NCBI RefSeq assembly: GCF_949987535.1
Contig: NC_080074.1
Span: 28,727,268-28,791,267, forward strand
Origin: Balaenoptera acutorostrata
Taxonomy: Eukaryota > Chordata > Mammalia > Artiodactyla > Balaenopteridae
Direction of reading: 5' to 3'
DNA: 64,000 bases
This document shows positions 45,995 to 59,289 of the stretch, one piece after another; position 1 is the first letter of the stretch; each line of letters opens with the position of its first letter. Below the pieces are notes generated by a model. The model searched no databases, was not told the origin of the DNA, and worked only from the letters and a program-made list of their open reading frames with translations. The position numbers and the translations under genes were made by a program.

Positions 45995-46230
45995 GCAATG
46001 TGATATATTAAATAGAAAAAACCCCAAATCTAGAGTCAAGCTAATCTAGAGTCTTCCTCTCACTTCCATCTCTTATTAGCTCTTTAGTCTTGGACACATT
46101 ATAACCTCTTTTCTCACTTGGAAAATGGGAGTAATAATACTTGCATTATTATTTGTTACAATAATTAAATGACCAGAGGGACGTGCAGGCCCTAGCACGT
46201 AGCATGCGCCCAGTAATATTATTTTTGTTT
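45995..46230 (+). repeat. MIR SINE fossil
   Basis: Sense MIR: 'tctttagtcttggacacatt', 'cacttggaaaatgggagta', 'ggccctagcacgtagcatgc'. Confidence 0.8.
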
Positions 46231-46549
46231 CTGTCTTCGCTTAGGCTGGAGTTCTGTCTTCCAACCCAATGGGTCCAGTGAGAGTATCACCCCAGATTCT
46301 ATACTCTGCTGCAATGTCCACCCGCCAGCTCCCGCCATGATAACTTGACTTCCACTCAAGTCCACTTCCGTGACTCCTTGGAAGTGACACCAGCCCAAAC
46401 AAACACAAGATCATTGTGTCCTTTGGACTTGTTCTTCTGGATTGGTGGTTGCTTTCCTTGGGGCAGAATTTGGCTGTTGACTCAGTTTTCCCTCTCTTGG
46501 CCTTAGTCCTAGACCCTCCCATCCCTCTGCTGAATGCCAGTAAGACACA

Positions 46550-46818
46550 GGCAAGCAGAGTGGAATAGTGTTCAAGTTTACAGGCTTTGGAGTTGCACAG
46601 CTTGAGTTTAAATCCCATTGCCACTACTTCCTACTGTGAGACCTTAGGCAAGCCCCTTAACTCTTCTGAAGCCTCAGTCCCTCCATCTTTAAAGAGAGCT
46701 TCATAGTATTACCAAGCTCCAAGACAGTGGGGAGAATCACATGAGAAAATACATATAAAGCTCTTAGTAAAGTACCTGGTACATAATGAATGCTCAGTTA
46801 ATATTGGCTATTATTTTA
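46550..46818 (+). repeat. MIR SINE, full length
   Basis: Complete order of sense MIR landmarks: 'tttggagttgcacagcttga', 'gtgagaccttaggcaagcc', 'cctcagtccctccatcttt', 'agtacctggtacataatg'. Confidence 0.9.
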
Positions 46819-49659
46819 TGCTTTGCTGCTGAGCCCAGCTAGGTACTGATAATAAGCACTAATCATGAAGCAATAGTTCTGTCTTGAATACTGCTTACCT
46901 GTCAGTAGTTGGAATCAGGCCATTACTGTTTTCTGTCAAATTAGGCAGTTTCAGTTTTGTATGATGAATTTTGGGTGAAGGAATGAGTGATTCATTGGCC
47001 ACACATACACTGGAGCACATTTTTATTTATTTGCTTTATCTCCTCTCTTCACAAGTGACCTCAGAACTCAGGTGTGAGGTAAGGAAAGAGTAATCAGTCA
47101 GGATTCTTAGCTCATCTATGTTATTATTTTCACGTGGCAAAAGGAACAATTTGAATCTAGAAGAAAGGTGATCTGTAAGCAGTCTATTGTAATAATCTCG
47201 GTGAGAATCTCTAAAGGCCTCAACCAAGCAGAGGGATATGAAATAAAAGTCCCCATGAATTCTGGGCTTTAGAGTGCCCTGCATATCAAAAAATACATTG
47301 ATGAGAGAACACATGGGAGCCTCTGTGGCTTGGAATCCTGCACTCAGGGCCAGCACAGCATGACTGAAGCCCTAAGACACCATTCCCATGGCCGACACCA
47401 TTGGAGCCCTGGCGAAATACTTCTCCAAATCGGTTGACTTACGTCCTCAGAAGAGAAGACAGTTGCACCCATATGCCAGGAAGGTTTGTGGGTTGTACCG
47501 CTGCTCACGTGGAAGTCAGAAACTGTTTAGAAAGACAGGGAGCATATTTGGCTGGCAGGAGGGTTTAGATTTAAAAAATAAAAACAAATTATTTAACTTG
47601 TCAAATTCTTCCTGTACGAAGCATGTGTGAAGCAAGATATTGGTTCTTTACATTGGCACCTAAATGTAGACTTGTGTTTGTTTTATAAAAGCATTTAATA
47701 ATGTTGCATAACTTTGTTAGAAAACAAATAAAATAGAAGCTTTATTTAATAATTTTGATTTATATTTTGATACTTCTTAATTATAACTTGTATTTGTCTT
47801 TTAATTTCAATAAATAATTTGAATGAGAGGAAAAATAACTTCTAAAAGCACATGAAAAATACTTTTTTACATTTAGGTTTGCTTTATCTTGTATTTTTGA
47901 TTAAAATATATTCACATTTGGTATGCTTTGGACATAATTACATTTTCATTTTTAATACCTTAGATCATTGTAATCAGTAGAATCAAACTCTATGAAAATC
48001 TTGATAAGAATAATATAATTAGTAATGTTGCTGAAAGGAAGGCAAAATATGAATTTTGTGAAATAAATACATAATAATTGTTGAATTATGTATGCTTTTA
48101 CTTAATTACTCACCCACACTTTGGCAACCCATCAACTGACTATTTAGACATGTACAATATTAATTAAATTCAGCCATCCTTGATAGTTTATAGACTTTCA
48201 AGTGTATAAAAACAACAGCTTTACATATTAAAAAAATTTGTCTTTGGGAAGATACATACTTATTAAGGAAGGGGATAGAATGTATTCTATCAAGCAGTCT
48301 GTATACTTGAGTTACAACTTTTACTCCATTTGTTCTCCTGAAGTGAGAGCAAGGTTGGGATCTGGTGGTACATAGTCCTCTCATCCAAGATTGATGAGAC
48401 AGAAACAGGAAAAATGAAGGCAGTGATGCCAATTTGAAAACCAACCAGCCAACCAACCAACCAACCAACAAACCAAAGACAGAACAGATAACAACAGAAA
48501 GCAGTCACTGAATCTGTTTCCACCTGCCCACACAATGTACTTTACATCCTAAACATTATCACTCTGAACTCTGAATGCATTGCCCATAAATTTTAGGCAA
48601 ATTTGTCCCTTTTTAAAGTTTATTTTTTTGAAAAAAAAGGCAGGCACAACCTACAGAACCTTTCATTCCTGATTTGATCGTGTTCATCCACTTGCTAATG
48701 TTGAAGTGGAACTCAGTTGTAATACGCTTAATTCAGAAAGCCTATATCCAGGTATTTTGACATTCTTAGAATAAAGACCCAGTCCATAGATAATGATTAG
48801 AAGTGACCAGGGACACAGAACTCCAATTAAGAGAGATTAACCAGAAACTCAGAAGGGTCCCTCACTGACTCATTTCAACATTTTTCAAATGTTACCTGGA
48901 TACTATTCAAAAGTCAAATGGCATTACCTTCTGCGAGCAAATTTATTCTTCCTGAAAGTAGGTATTTAAGAAATTAGCAAGGATTAGGAAAGCATTTTAT
49001 AAACATCTCTTCAGACTTACTTTACAAGGTTCTATGAAACAATGAAATCATTGTTCTGCGTCAGAGTCTAATCTCCTTGGGAATAACATTTTACCATCTG
49101 GTTCCATTGCTTTGTAGTTGGGTGTGTATTAAGTCTGAGATCTATGTATAAGGCACAGGGACAAATGGGTTCCTCTCATAAGTCCTCACTGCCACAGTCT
49201 ATATTTGTAATCAGACAATCAATACGGCTAACTTGTGCCAACTTCACTGGAGGAGAGTGAGTGAGCCCATTTGAGATCTATGATACTAGAGAAATAATGT
49301 GAAGAAGCTGTGTGAATGGGGCTCATTGTTTGCCTGTATTTTAAATGTTCTAATTTTTCACAACATTTTATGGAGAGCTTTTAAAAGGCCTTTATTAAGT
49401 GTCCGTTTTAAAAGAGGTGTTGTTGATTTAAGGTAATATAATCTGCTTTTGCATAAGGCTTTTTATCCCAGTGTTTGAGGAGTACTTTGCCAACCCAATC
49501 CTATCACCAAAATCCCAGATGTAATTCACAGAAGCTAAGAAAACTGCCTTCTAGATCTAAATTCAGATGCATGGGATATTTGTTAGATTCAATACCCAAA
49601 AATCATTTGCATAAACTTGGCACATGATTTCTAGCTCTGTGATTACTAGACGTTCAATG
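46819..49659. other. Unassigned sequence, AT-rich from 47.6 kb
   Basis: An 80-codon frame at 47388-47630 starts in a good context (ccc ATG g) and is followed by AATAAA at 47727-47732, but the protein is not recognised. 47.65-48.2 kb is very AT-rich. An 'aacc' microsatellite is listed separately. No other gene or repeat seen. Confidence 0.4.
48438..48475 (+). repeat. AACC-type microsatellite
   Basis: About nine imperfect 'ccaa' units. On the minus strand it creates a Trp-Leu-Val-Gly repeat in an otherwise unremarkable open frame (48160-48471). Confidence 0.9.
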
Positions 49660-49873
49660 TTTACTCATTCAGTAACCATTTATTGAGCATCTACCATATA
49701 CCAGGTACAATGCTGGGCAGAGATTTAAAAAGCTATTGTTTTTGCCTTCTAATGACAGGAATAGACGTGTGGATACATTGATAACAATGCAGTGTGACAA
49801 CTGAAATTAAGTGCAATTTATGTAATATAAGTGCCATGTAGGAACCTATGCAAGTTAGAGAGTTTAAGTAGAG

Positions 49874-50056
49874 CACTGATTCTCAAAACATGGTCCCAGA
49901 CCTAGCAGAATCAGCATCATCTGGAAACTTATTAGAAATGCAAACTCTCAGACCTCGGGACTACTGAATTCTAAATTCAGAGGGTGAACCCTGCAATCTG
50001 TGCTTTAACAAACCCTCCAGCAGATCCTGATCCTTGCTCAAGTTTGAAAACCACCG
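49874..50056 (+). repeat. hAT-type (MER20-like) element
   Basis: Starts 'cactgattctcaaaacatgg', passes 'ttattagaaatgcaaactct', and ends 'caagtttgaaaaccac'. The ends are inverted repeats. Confidence 0.8.
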
Positions 50057-50064
50057 GCCTAGAG

Positions 50065-50200
50065 CAGTGATTCTCAAACTCTGGTGCATATTTATATCAC
50101 CTGGGGAGCACTTAGAACTCCCAAGGATCAGGCCACAGCCCAAGCCAATTAAATCAGAATCACTGGGGGTAGATGAAGCGATGTCGGTGCCAGGTTTTAA
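50065..50200 (+). repeat. hAT-type (MER5-like) element
   Basis: Starts 'cagtgattctcaaactctgg' and includes 'tcacctggggagcacttag' and 'caattaaatcagaatcactg'. The 3' end is worn. Confidence 0.75.
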
Positions 50201-50410
50201 AAGTCAAATAAGATATTTCCAGGAAGACAGCGAGAAGGCATTTCATGCAGAGGGGAGATTCCACAAAGCCTGAGAAGCATGAAACAGCTCTGGATATTGG
50301 AGGTAAAATCAACACTGTTGCTGACGTATAAAGTTTGAAAGGAAAAGTAAAAGAAGAATGAACTGAAACAGTAGATGGGGTCAGTTCACGAAGAGCTACG
50401 ACTTGGAGGA

Positions 50411-51697
50411 TGAATTGAATCTTGGCTATATGTTTTTTCTATTCTTTACTGGGAAATTGGTTTGGGTTCCATCTTACTACCTACACCCATCTTGCTTCCT
50501 GGGCTTGGTTTTCCTAGTAAAATCATTTCTCTCAGCGGAGGCTGTTTATAATTAAGATCAGTGATTATTTAGCGTTCAATAGAACTCAGCACATGCTACT
50601 GTGATGGCAAGGAGAGAGAGGATTGGAAGCGGACAGCAGAAAAGAGGATCTGAGACAAAGGGAAGGAGCTTCAGAAAAGGAAAGTGTTGCTTTAGACTTT
50701 TGGTTGTAGTTGCTGTTTCCGTCTGAATCAGGGAGAGACTCTGGAATAAGTGCATCTGCCCTCCAAGAAATCAAAGCCAGACACAGGAAGTGGGTGGAAA
50801 GAGCCTTCCAAAGAGCCTCAGCTGCCGCATGCCTTCTGTCTGCTGTGGGCACAGCAGCTGCACAGACCCGTCTTGTTGGGAGTCAAGACAGGACCCTTTC
50901 AGTCCGGTGACCTCAACCTCTTCTCCAAGGGTAGAGAAGAGGGAAACTGAAATTCTTCCCTGTGACTGAGTACATGAGAATGTGACAGTTATTCAGGGTA
51001 ACAGGTTTCTTGTGGGCCCTGGCAGCCGACAAGGGCTGTTGTGTGCAGCACGAACCCCCGTCTTGTGTCAGGGGAGGGGACAAGGAGGAGGACGAGGCCG
51101 GCGTGGTTCATGCCTTGATCTGTACAATATGAACACTTCCAAGAGACAGAGATGGGGATTTTTAGGGTGTCAGATGCTCTAACAGAATCTACCCTTGGAA
51201 TTGGATTCAGGGTCAGCTCTAACTAGGTGTTCACATTCACAGCCCGCTGATGAGATCAGAGCAACTATGAATCCGCTACGAAGATAAAGGCTAACACCCA
51301 AGCCCGTACTAACTTTATTAGATCCAGATTGCTACCTTTGAAATAGATATGGAAGGAAAGGAAATGTATGAAATGGAAGGAAGTGGGGATGCATATGCTT
51401 TGGACAGGCTGTATCAGCTAATTGAGGCTGAGATTGCGATGAACAGTTTAGGCTCGTATGGGCTGAGAAGAAGCTCATCATTTGATGCTGAATTGGGCTC
51501 TGTCAGCTATTTCAGCATCATGTTCATCTCCATACATTATATCACATGACATATTTGGAATACGGTGCCAAGTCAGTTTCCTCCTGGAGGGCTATTTGGT
51601 TTTCTTCCTCAGTTAATTTTGAATGGCTCTCTTTTGGTTGACTCTTTATTATATATTGAAGCCTTACTCTGTGCCAAGCTATGATAAGCACTTTCTA
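50411..51697. other. Unassigned sequence
   Basis: A locally GC-rich stretch lies at 51000-51110. Short open frames at 50710-51182 and 51349-51549 have no recognised motif. Confidence 0.45.
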
Positions 51698-51945
51698 TGG
51701 CAATATGATAGCATAGTTCTTAAACCACAGGCTTTAGAATCATTCTGCCAGGTTCAGATCTCAGCTTTATCCCTTTGGGCAACTTGCCTAATCTAGTCTA
51801 GCCTCAGTTTTCTCATATGTTAAACAGGAAAATGATAATAGCACTTGCCTCATTGGATTAATATGAGAGTTAATCAACTTATTCATGTAATATTCTTACT
51901 AGAGTGCCTGACACATAGTAAGTGCTCAGTGAATGTTACTATTAT
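51698..51945 (+). repeat. MIR SINE, full length
   Basis: Sense landmarks: 'gatagcatagttcttaaacc', 'ctttgggcaacttgcctaa', 'gcctcagttttctcatatg', 'gagtgcctgacacatagtaa'. Confidence 0.9.
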
Positions 51946-51954
51946 CACGAACCA

Positions 51955-52115
51955 TTGTTTTCACCAAGTATGTACTATTTGCAAAGTGGAGAGAGGAAGG
52001 AGACTGAGAGAGCTGAAGTTCCGGTTCGAAGTCACACAATTTGTAAGTGGGAAGGAGATTCAGGATTCAGACTCAGCTCTGGAGGTGGAATCCATGCTGT
52101 TCAACACTGCACTGG
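51955..52115 (-). repeat. MIR fragment, antisense
   Basis: 'aagtcacacaatttgtaagt' followed by 'tcaggattcagactcagct' is the reverse of the MIR 5' half. It abuts a sense MIR. Confidence 0.6.
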
Positions 52116-54639
52116 ACAGTCTCTACCAGTCACTTTTTACTATTTGGCTATTTAAATCCACCTCTCCTCGCCTTCTCAAAATGATTACCAGTTTATCCTA
52201 TGCATAATTTATTCAAATCTTACACTTTTCTGCCCTGATTTGATTCCTCTTCTCAGTTTGCAATTTTATCGTTGTGTTTCTGCCTTGTACTCACAACAGT
52301 TTCTAATGCCGCCTGTTAGAAACTAGTCATTTTGCTTCCACGCATTCCTAAAGATAAGACTATTTCTTAAGAAAAAATAGAATAAAGCAGGAACAGATTC
52401 TCAGATGTAATCATCATGACGTGCAATGAATATCTGAGTGCTTGCAGGATCATTACACTTTCAAATATTCCTCTTTTTGTCTGCATGGCAAAGACTCAGT
52501 AACACTCTTCTAAAGACAGCTGGCTATTGTAGTCTGAGTGAATAGCTTCACCAGTGGATCTTTGCTCAATTTAACAATGAGAGAACAAACATGGTGTGAG
52601 TTTTAGATATATGTGTACACATATGTATATAAATTATAAATATATATATCTATGCATTCATGTATGTACATACACACCTGTATAATCATTTTGGACTATT
52701 AGAGAAGATATAGTTGGGCACTTATAGGCTATGTCCAAAAACAACCACCATAAACTGAAAAACAATTCAGTCATCTACCAACCTATTAAATTGAAACAAT
52801 TGGAACTGGACAGTTTTTCTGGGACTCTTAAAGTATAGATGATTTGAGAAGTCAATTATTGGAAATCAATTGTTGTTACATGTATATGATATCAAACAGG
52901 TTCATTTTGGACCTATGGTATCAAATAGGTTCTTCACAATTATGGCAAAACATGGTTTATAATGCCCAGCACTAATGAATACAATATATTTGTAGAAATG
53001 TTATCCCTTACATCTTCTTTTGTTTGAGCTTACAGTTAGCCGTACAGCTGTAGTTTCTCGGCGACAGGAGCTGCACCTTGCTTACACTTTTTACACTCCC
53101 TCCAGGGGTGTAGTACTTGTCATATGATTTTCACTCAGTAAAGTACAATTAACTGAAACTCATCCTCTCGCTCTCTTTTTTTTTTAAACCTACTATATAA
53201 CTGGTTAAGAAACATGTTTAAAACAATGTTTTTTTCTTAGCCCTTTAAAACTAGTTAACTATTCAACATGTATTGAGAGCTCATTGTGTCCAGATGTGCC
53301 TTAGAGGAATGGAAAGTGTTAGAAAACAGGCAAGCCCATCTCTGCCTTTTGTTAGCTCCCAGACTAATGGCATTATAAGCCTGATGTAAGTAATTATCAA
53401 GCTACAGATCTTGTCTCTGTGCTGTGAAAGTCTAACCATGTTCTAGAAACAGGCACAGCGTTATTTCCTGTGTAAGGCATCACAAACAGAAGAAATCATG
53501 TATACTGTATTCTTCACGTTTCCTTAAGTTAGCTCTTTTAGATTGAAAAGAGCAGAACTTAGGAAAACCACATAAGAGGAAGCCCAACTTTTTTTTGGTT
53601 TTCACTATGTGAACATACTTGATAACATGAATTATTAAGAAGCAGCTCCCTGTTGACACAGGCTCTGGGCCACCGGCTCACGCTGGGCCCCATACTCACC
53701 TTTTCTCTAGTGACCTTGCAGAACCCCGTGCTTTACACACTGGGATAATGGTCACAAAGTTAGGAGATAACAGGAAGGGCACGTCCACTTACAGCTGCAC
53801 CATAACCACTCAGTAATCACAGCTGTAACACAGTGGCCACTTCTGGAGGATAAATGGGGGGGAAAATGGAGGTTCCAGGTAGGTTGGGGCTCTAAAATAC
53901 TTCAAAATGATCATTTTCTGGACATTGCATCTCTGGAATATCGCATCAGAGCTCTGCCTCTTCTGTTATTTATTCTACACACAGTTACTTCGTTGTGCCA
54001 GGTTTTGTTTACATGTCAGGGACCCATACATGAAAAGATGTAGGTCCTGTTCATAAGGAATGTATACGTCTGGCTAGACTATTTGAAGGCCCCAGATGTG
54101 TGGCACCCACTCCTAACCATTGAAGGAACAACTGTTAGGTTCTGAAACTATATACAGTATTTGCGTTAAGAGACTACAGCACAGGAAGTCCTGAAATATA
54201 CCAGAGAGTATGAATAGCTTGTGAATGATATTATGCCGTGGCTATTAATGCATACTGTGTAGCCAAGGGCAAGGTATCTCATAACTAATTATATTCATTT
54301 TGCACTTAACAGAGACATTCAAAATACCGATCTTAAAATATGTAAGTTGAACTTCTGTTAAAATTACACTCTCCCTAAGGAAAACAGCTCTCTTCCCTTG
54401 CTATACTTTAGGCTGCATTTATAGGCTGCCAAAACACTTCATTTAATTTGGGGGAAAAGTCTGTCCAACTGTTGTCAGGTATCATGTAACAAATAGTTGT
54501 TTTGCTGGTTTTTTTTTTTTTTTAAACCTTGTAACTGTACGTTTGTATTCTGGTGGCCCAGCCTCAGGCTACTTGGAGAGACAGAATTGAAAGAGTCGAT
54601 TCAAATAGGCAATGAAAAAGCGAATGTGTATCCTTAGAG
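52116..54639. other. Unassigned sequence
   Basis: About 2.5 kb without recognisable gene or repeat. A TA-rich stretch at 52600-52690 contains a perfect 16-bp palindrome at 52609-52624. A T15 run lies near 54510-54524. Confidence 0.5.
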
Positions 54640-54790
54640 TGTTTTGGAGTTTATAACACTTCCACATACATTATCTCATTTAATTATCCCAAAGGCTCTT
54701 CAGACAGAGGTACTATTATTATTGTCTCTGATTTTCAGATGAGATATTATTTGAAGAGAAGGGACAGAATTAAGATAAACATAGGTGGCT
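54640..54790 (-). repeat. MIR-like fragment
   Basis: 'acattatctcatttaattat' and 'gattttcagatgagatatta' resemble a reverse MIR. Confidence 0.5.
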
Positions 54791-56299
54791 TGCCTCAAAA
54801 TCCTGTTTTTTTTCCCCACGTTGTATTTCTAAAATCCAGCATGTGTTGGGATAAATCTTTGCTAGAACCATGTTTTCAGTATGATTGTTAATACCATAAT
54901 GCCAGTGTTGTTTAGTTTTCTCAATCTATCATGTGTATAAGTCAGAATTCTAGGTCTGGGGTTCTCTTAAAGGAACCTCATGTTGTTTCAGATGTCAGTA
55001 GGGGACTATTTAAATCTTTGGAATCAGGGAAACAGTATGGCATTTATTGGTAGCCTTGGGTTTCTTTTTGTTAAGGCTTCAAGTAAGAAATGCCTTTAGT
55101 TCTGGACTTGACCTGGAATTTATCTTACAACAGGCCATTAAGGACAAGCAGTTGTCATAGACAAAGCAATGGAATTGGGGCTTTACGTTAAGCTCAAAAT
55201 ACTTCCAGTTGGAAGCAACTTAAGCTCACAACAACCAATATTCACACAGTCCCTAAAGTGTGCAGGACACTGTGTAGGTGTTAAGTGGGAGGGGGGAGGG
55301 GCATATATTCTGTTTTGTGCAGAAGAGTCCTGGTTTATGCCAGTTGCCCTATGTCCTGTCTGCTTAGAGCCACTGAACCCTTCACTCTCAAAAATTACCC
55401 GGTCAGTCTAGTAGATACAAACTCAGGAAGAACTCAGACTCTGTTCTCAAGGAGATTTTATAATCTGATGGAGGCCAGGAGGGGGGATATAAGAAAAGTG
55501 TAAAGCAGACGTTTTAAGTGTTGTTTTAAAACAATGTAAAGCAAATGCTTTGGGAGTTCAGAAATATATATTTAGTTGGGGTCAATTAAGGAGGAAAATA
55601 CCACTTCATGTCACTTTCAACAGCAGCAATGAGAGTTTTCCAAAATGTTGGGATGTATGTAAAATATACCCTAGGATAGAGAACCTGTGGTTCAGATGTC
55701 GTTCTCCGTTGAGGAAGATCTATTTTGTTCTCGTCCTCAGCTGGGCCACACCAGACAATTTGAAACTTTCTATCAGTAAAGGGAACTGCAGAGAATTATA
55801 GTGTCTTGGCTGAGGGTCTCTGTTTCTCTCTAATTCTGTTCTTATTTCCTCCTGCTCAGACAGATGCGGGTGTTCATGTGATGATTAGGAAGTGTGATGC
55901 TTCTGAAACAAGAACATGCTCTACAAAAATGCCCCTTAAAAACACTTTCCCTTCTCTATTCTTGCTGTGAGGGTGCCTTTTGGTGGTAAAAATATAAATT
56001 CTAGGCTGGTTTTTACTGTGAACAGTCTTTATCTGATTATTTAAAGCCTTCTACTTTGTGGTTACTTCCTATATTGGACCATTAAATCTCCCACCCATAG
56101 GGTCCTGTCCCATCTTTCATCCATTTCACAGCTGTTTTACGAGAAATTGTTTGCTGCCTTGCTAAGGTATTTATTTTTAAGACTTTAATGTCTGCTTGCA
56201 CAAGAATTACACGAGGTCCTGTGGGTGATAAGAAAGAGTAAATAATGGCCTTGGACCTTAAAAGAATGGCCACACATTAAAATTTGCTTAGACAGTTCA
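54791..56299. other. Unassigned sequence
   Basis: No recognisable gene or repeat. Open frames at 55169-55801 are short and without motifs. Confidence 0.5.
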
Positions 56300-56394
56300 G
56301 GTTCGTGCCAGGGTTCCTGATGTAATTATTAATAACATCTCCTTTTACTCTCAAAAGTGTCCCAATTTGGATAATACATTATATGGTCCCCTAG
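56300..56394 (+). repeat. MITE-like fossil, family 'M', fragment
   Basis: Carries the right half of the family: 'ttttactctcaaaagtgtcc', 'caatttggataatacatta', 'tatggtcccct'. Confidence 0.6.
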
Positions 56395-56409
56395 ACCTTA
56401 GAGGCCTTA

Positions 56410-56640
56410 AATTCAGTTAGGGAGACGGGAGACACAAATAGGAAAAGACAACTAACACAACAAAGCAATGTGTGATGCATGCCGAATACATGATCTGTAC
56501 CGCCAGTGAATGGAACCATGTTTTAGAAGCAGGAGAGATTGTGAGGACTTGAGCGATCTGGTAAACTGCTTGAAGGTGAGACTGACGCTGGCCCTTGAAG
56601 AACATGTAGAACTCAAACAGGCAGTGAAGAAAGAAGATCC
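56410..56640. repeat. Ancient mammalian repeat fragment (family not named)
   Basis: 'gagacacaaataggaaaaga' and 'actgacgctggcccttgaag' resemble the family at 30955-31929. The 144-codon minus-strand frame across it is not a gene candidate. Confidence 0.35.
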
Positions 56641-57371
56641 TGCAATAAACCCTTTTCTTGAGACTGTTAAAATCAAAGCAAAACATAACTTTTACAATCT
56701 GAATAAGTGCTTGTAAAAATGATTCCCTCCCCTCTTCAAAGCAAGCTGATGTCACAGGCAAACCAGCTTGGTGTCTTGAGCAGAAAACCCATTTTAGTTT
56801 ATTTAAATATGTGTGTGTTTTCCAAATGTTCAATCTGGTTCCCAACCACATGAATGAGCCACTTCCTTTGCTAACATAATCACTACCCCGCGATTATGGA
56901 GGGACCAGAGCATGGGCCCAGGAATCCCCAGAAGGCAGCCTGGGCTTCAGTGGCGGTTCCAAGATGTGGAATTGCACACATCATGCATTTCCTATTTGAC
57001 TGCATTTTCAGTCATCTCTTGGTCCCAATGGGTACAGGGACACCCTGAGAAGGCAATGACGAATGGGAACACATGCATAAAGCTACAAACTCAATTTTCA
57101 AAGGCCTCTAAAGGAAGTGGTAAAAAGTGACCATCAGTATTACTAATTATTCAAAATGTCCATAATGAACAGGGTTGAGTGTAACGCTTTTGAACCTAAG
57201 GTGTGAATGGCACAGTCATCCTGCCTTTTTTGAGCATCATTCTATTAAATTAAACACACATGGCTGTTCTTTTCTTAGGGTTTGATTACATCAGTGGTTT
57301 TCAGATTTTTTTTTCTTTAAGGTTTAAAACGTTTTATTTAAACAAGACCTTAGAGATACTGATAATTTGTA
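56641..57371. other. Unassigned sequence
   Basis: No recognisable gene or repeat. Confidence 0.5.
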
Positions 57372-57835
57372 TGTGAGAGAGCCTGCTAGTTACTAGCTCA
57401 GTAGCCATGCTCTCCTTTTTTCTTATTAATGAAGCTCCAATTTTTATTGGGGGCAGCAATATGCCTAGCTTAAATCAATAAAAACTAAATTACCTAGCTT
57501 TCATTTTACCTAACATAACAGATCTAGCCAAAAGAAGACACAATATGAGGTGTCCAAGAAAGCTCTTCAAAGAGGACTAAATCCTCTGGCAGGTACCCTT
57601 TTGCTCTTTCCCTTTCCCTTCAGCCTTTATGAACAGTGGATATGATGGCTGAAGCTCTGACAGCCTTTTTGAGAACATGAAGATGGGGCCATATTCTAAA
57701 GATGTGGGAACAGAAAGCTGTAAGAAACTTGGGTATCTAATGATACCATGGAACTATCATACCAACCTCTGAACTTCCTACTTCTGGACTTATTTGAGAG
57801 AGAAACATTTCTTTGTGTTACTTATTTCTTTGTTA
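57372..57835 (+). repeat. LTR fossil (MLT1-like), sense
   Basis: The order 'gcagcaatatgcctagctt', 'tatgatggctgaagctctg', 'aagatggggccatattct', 'acttctggacttatttgaga' parallels an MLT1-class LTR up to its worn polyadenylation region. It has no coding sequence. Confidence 0.5.
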
Positions 57836-58957
57836 TAATTTGAAAGTTTCTGCATTAGCAGAAAAAGGGCAATTTTAATGTTAAACTGTTAAATTGATAA
57901 ATGTTAATCTGTTGAAAGTTAAACTACAAATAGGACCATTCTCTGGTAAAAGTAAAGGTGAATGGAGACCAGAGTTCTAACTATCATAATATTTGAATTA
58001 TAGAATATTTACTAAGCAATTTTGCGTTAATTTGGCATTTCTGGAGGCACTAATAATAACATAAAGGACCATCTGTAACTTATTTAATCTTACTAGAGTC
58101 ATAACCCTCTGTATTGACTGAAGATTGCTCTTCGAGGTACAAATATTGGAGGAAACTATAATTTCTTTCTCTGTTATTTCAGAGCAAGTGCTAGTAAATC
58201 TGGAGGGGTTTAATCCAGACCTTAATCACTACTGATGCCTTTTCTCAGTTTAAGTGGGGAAAGAAAGATGCAAAAGAATAAAAAAAAGAAGACGAAGACT
58301 TTTTGAGTATCTATTAATTGCTGGTCATTTAATTTATATTATACCATTTAATCATCACTACAAACCTATAAGGGAGAGAGATCCTACACATTGCCCAAAT
58401 CTAACAGGCACCATTCACAAAGAGTACAATGAAGAGAGTGCCTGCTGCAGCTGTGGAATGTGGCACCCCTAAATTAGAGGACATAACCAGTTTTGTCTGT
58501 CTAGTGTTCCTTCTTTTGGAGAACCAGCCTCCATTCTGTAGCAATCCTGCACCATCCATATTGTTTGGTGGGCCTGTTTTCCTCACCATAGGCCTCAGTT
58601 TGGTCATTTGACCCAGGCTTGGCCTGACTCTCCATCTGTTAGCCACAGATGATTCAAAAATGTTCCTAACGAAAGACGGACCAATGAGAGTACCTCCTGA
58701 GACATTTTCTGGAGCTTTTCTTCCTCTTGGATCCTGAGTTGTAAAGAACATGTGATCCTTTCAGCTTCCAGTGGTCATCTCACTACTCGGTAGCAAGAGC
58801 CTGCCTCAAATGAAGCTATGACATTATTTGAGAACACAGGTCCACTTATGTTGAAAACACTGGGCTTTTTCAGTTACATGAGTCCATTAATATCTTTTTC
58901 TGAAAAAGCTAGTTTGATTTCTTTTTCTGCCATTTGTTATCAAAGAGTTTCAACTGA
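57836..58957. other. Mostly unassigned, with a MIR-like piece
   Basis: Positions 58295-58410 ('tttaatcatcactacaaacc') look like a reverse MIR fragment. Open frames at 58401-58751 are not recognised. Confidence 0.4.
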
Positions 58958-59101
58958 TGCAGGTAGCTATTACCATCTCCACAAGGCTGAGAAATTAAGT
59001 AACTTGGCTAAGCTGAGTCAGTAATTGATGGAAACAGGGTTCTGATATAGGGCAATCTGGTACTCACATCCATCTTCTTTTCATTATGCTATGTTGCCTC
59101 C
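58958..59101 (-). repeat. MIR fragment, antisense
   Basis: 'gctgagaaattaagtaactt' followed by 'tcattatgctatgttgcct' is the reverse of the MIR 5' half. Confidence 0.7.
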
Positions 59102-59289
59102 CCAAGCCAATGAAAATCAATCACAATTTATGGAAATCATGTTGATTTATCATTAGGCTTTCTAAAATAGGATATCATTTAAATATAGTTTCCATGTCTC
59201 AAATTTTATGCTAATTCTCACTGGTAAGTTTGTGAAGCAGTTATTACTCTTTGTTATGGAAATATTTCCATTTTTACAAAGCTTTAGAG

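Larger units (their letters stand above)
49660..50410. repeat. Ancient mammalian repeat split by two hAT fossils
   Basis: The left part (49660-49865) has 'ccatttattgagcatctacc' and 'ataccaggtacaatgctggg'. The right part (50206-50410) has 'ggcatttcatgcagagggga' and 'gaagcatgaaacagctctgg', which is later sequence of the same unnamed family. Two hAT elements lie between them. Confidence 0.55.

Noticed and set aside
56417..56851. 144-codon minus-strand open frame
   Set aside because: Lies partly in an ancient repeat, has no known motif and no supporting neighbours.
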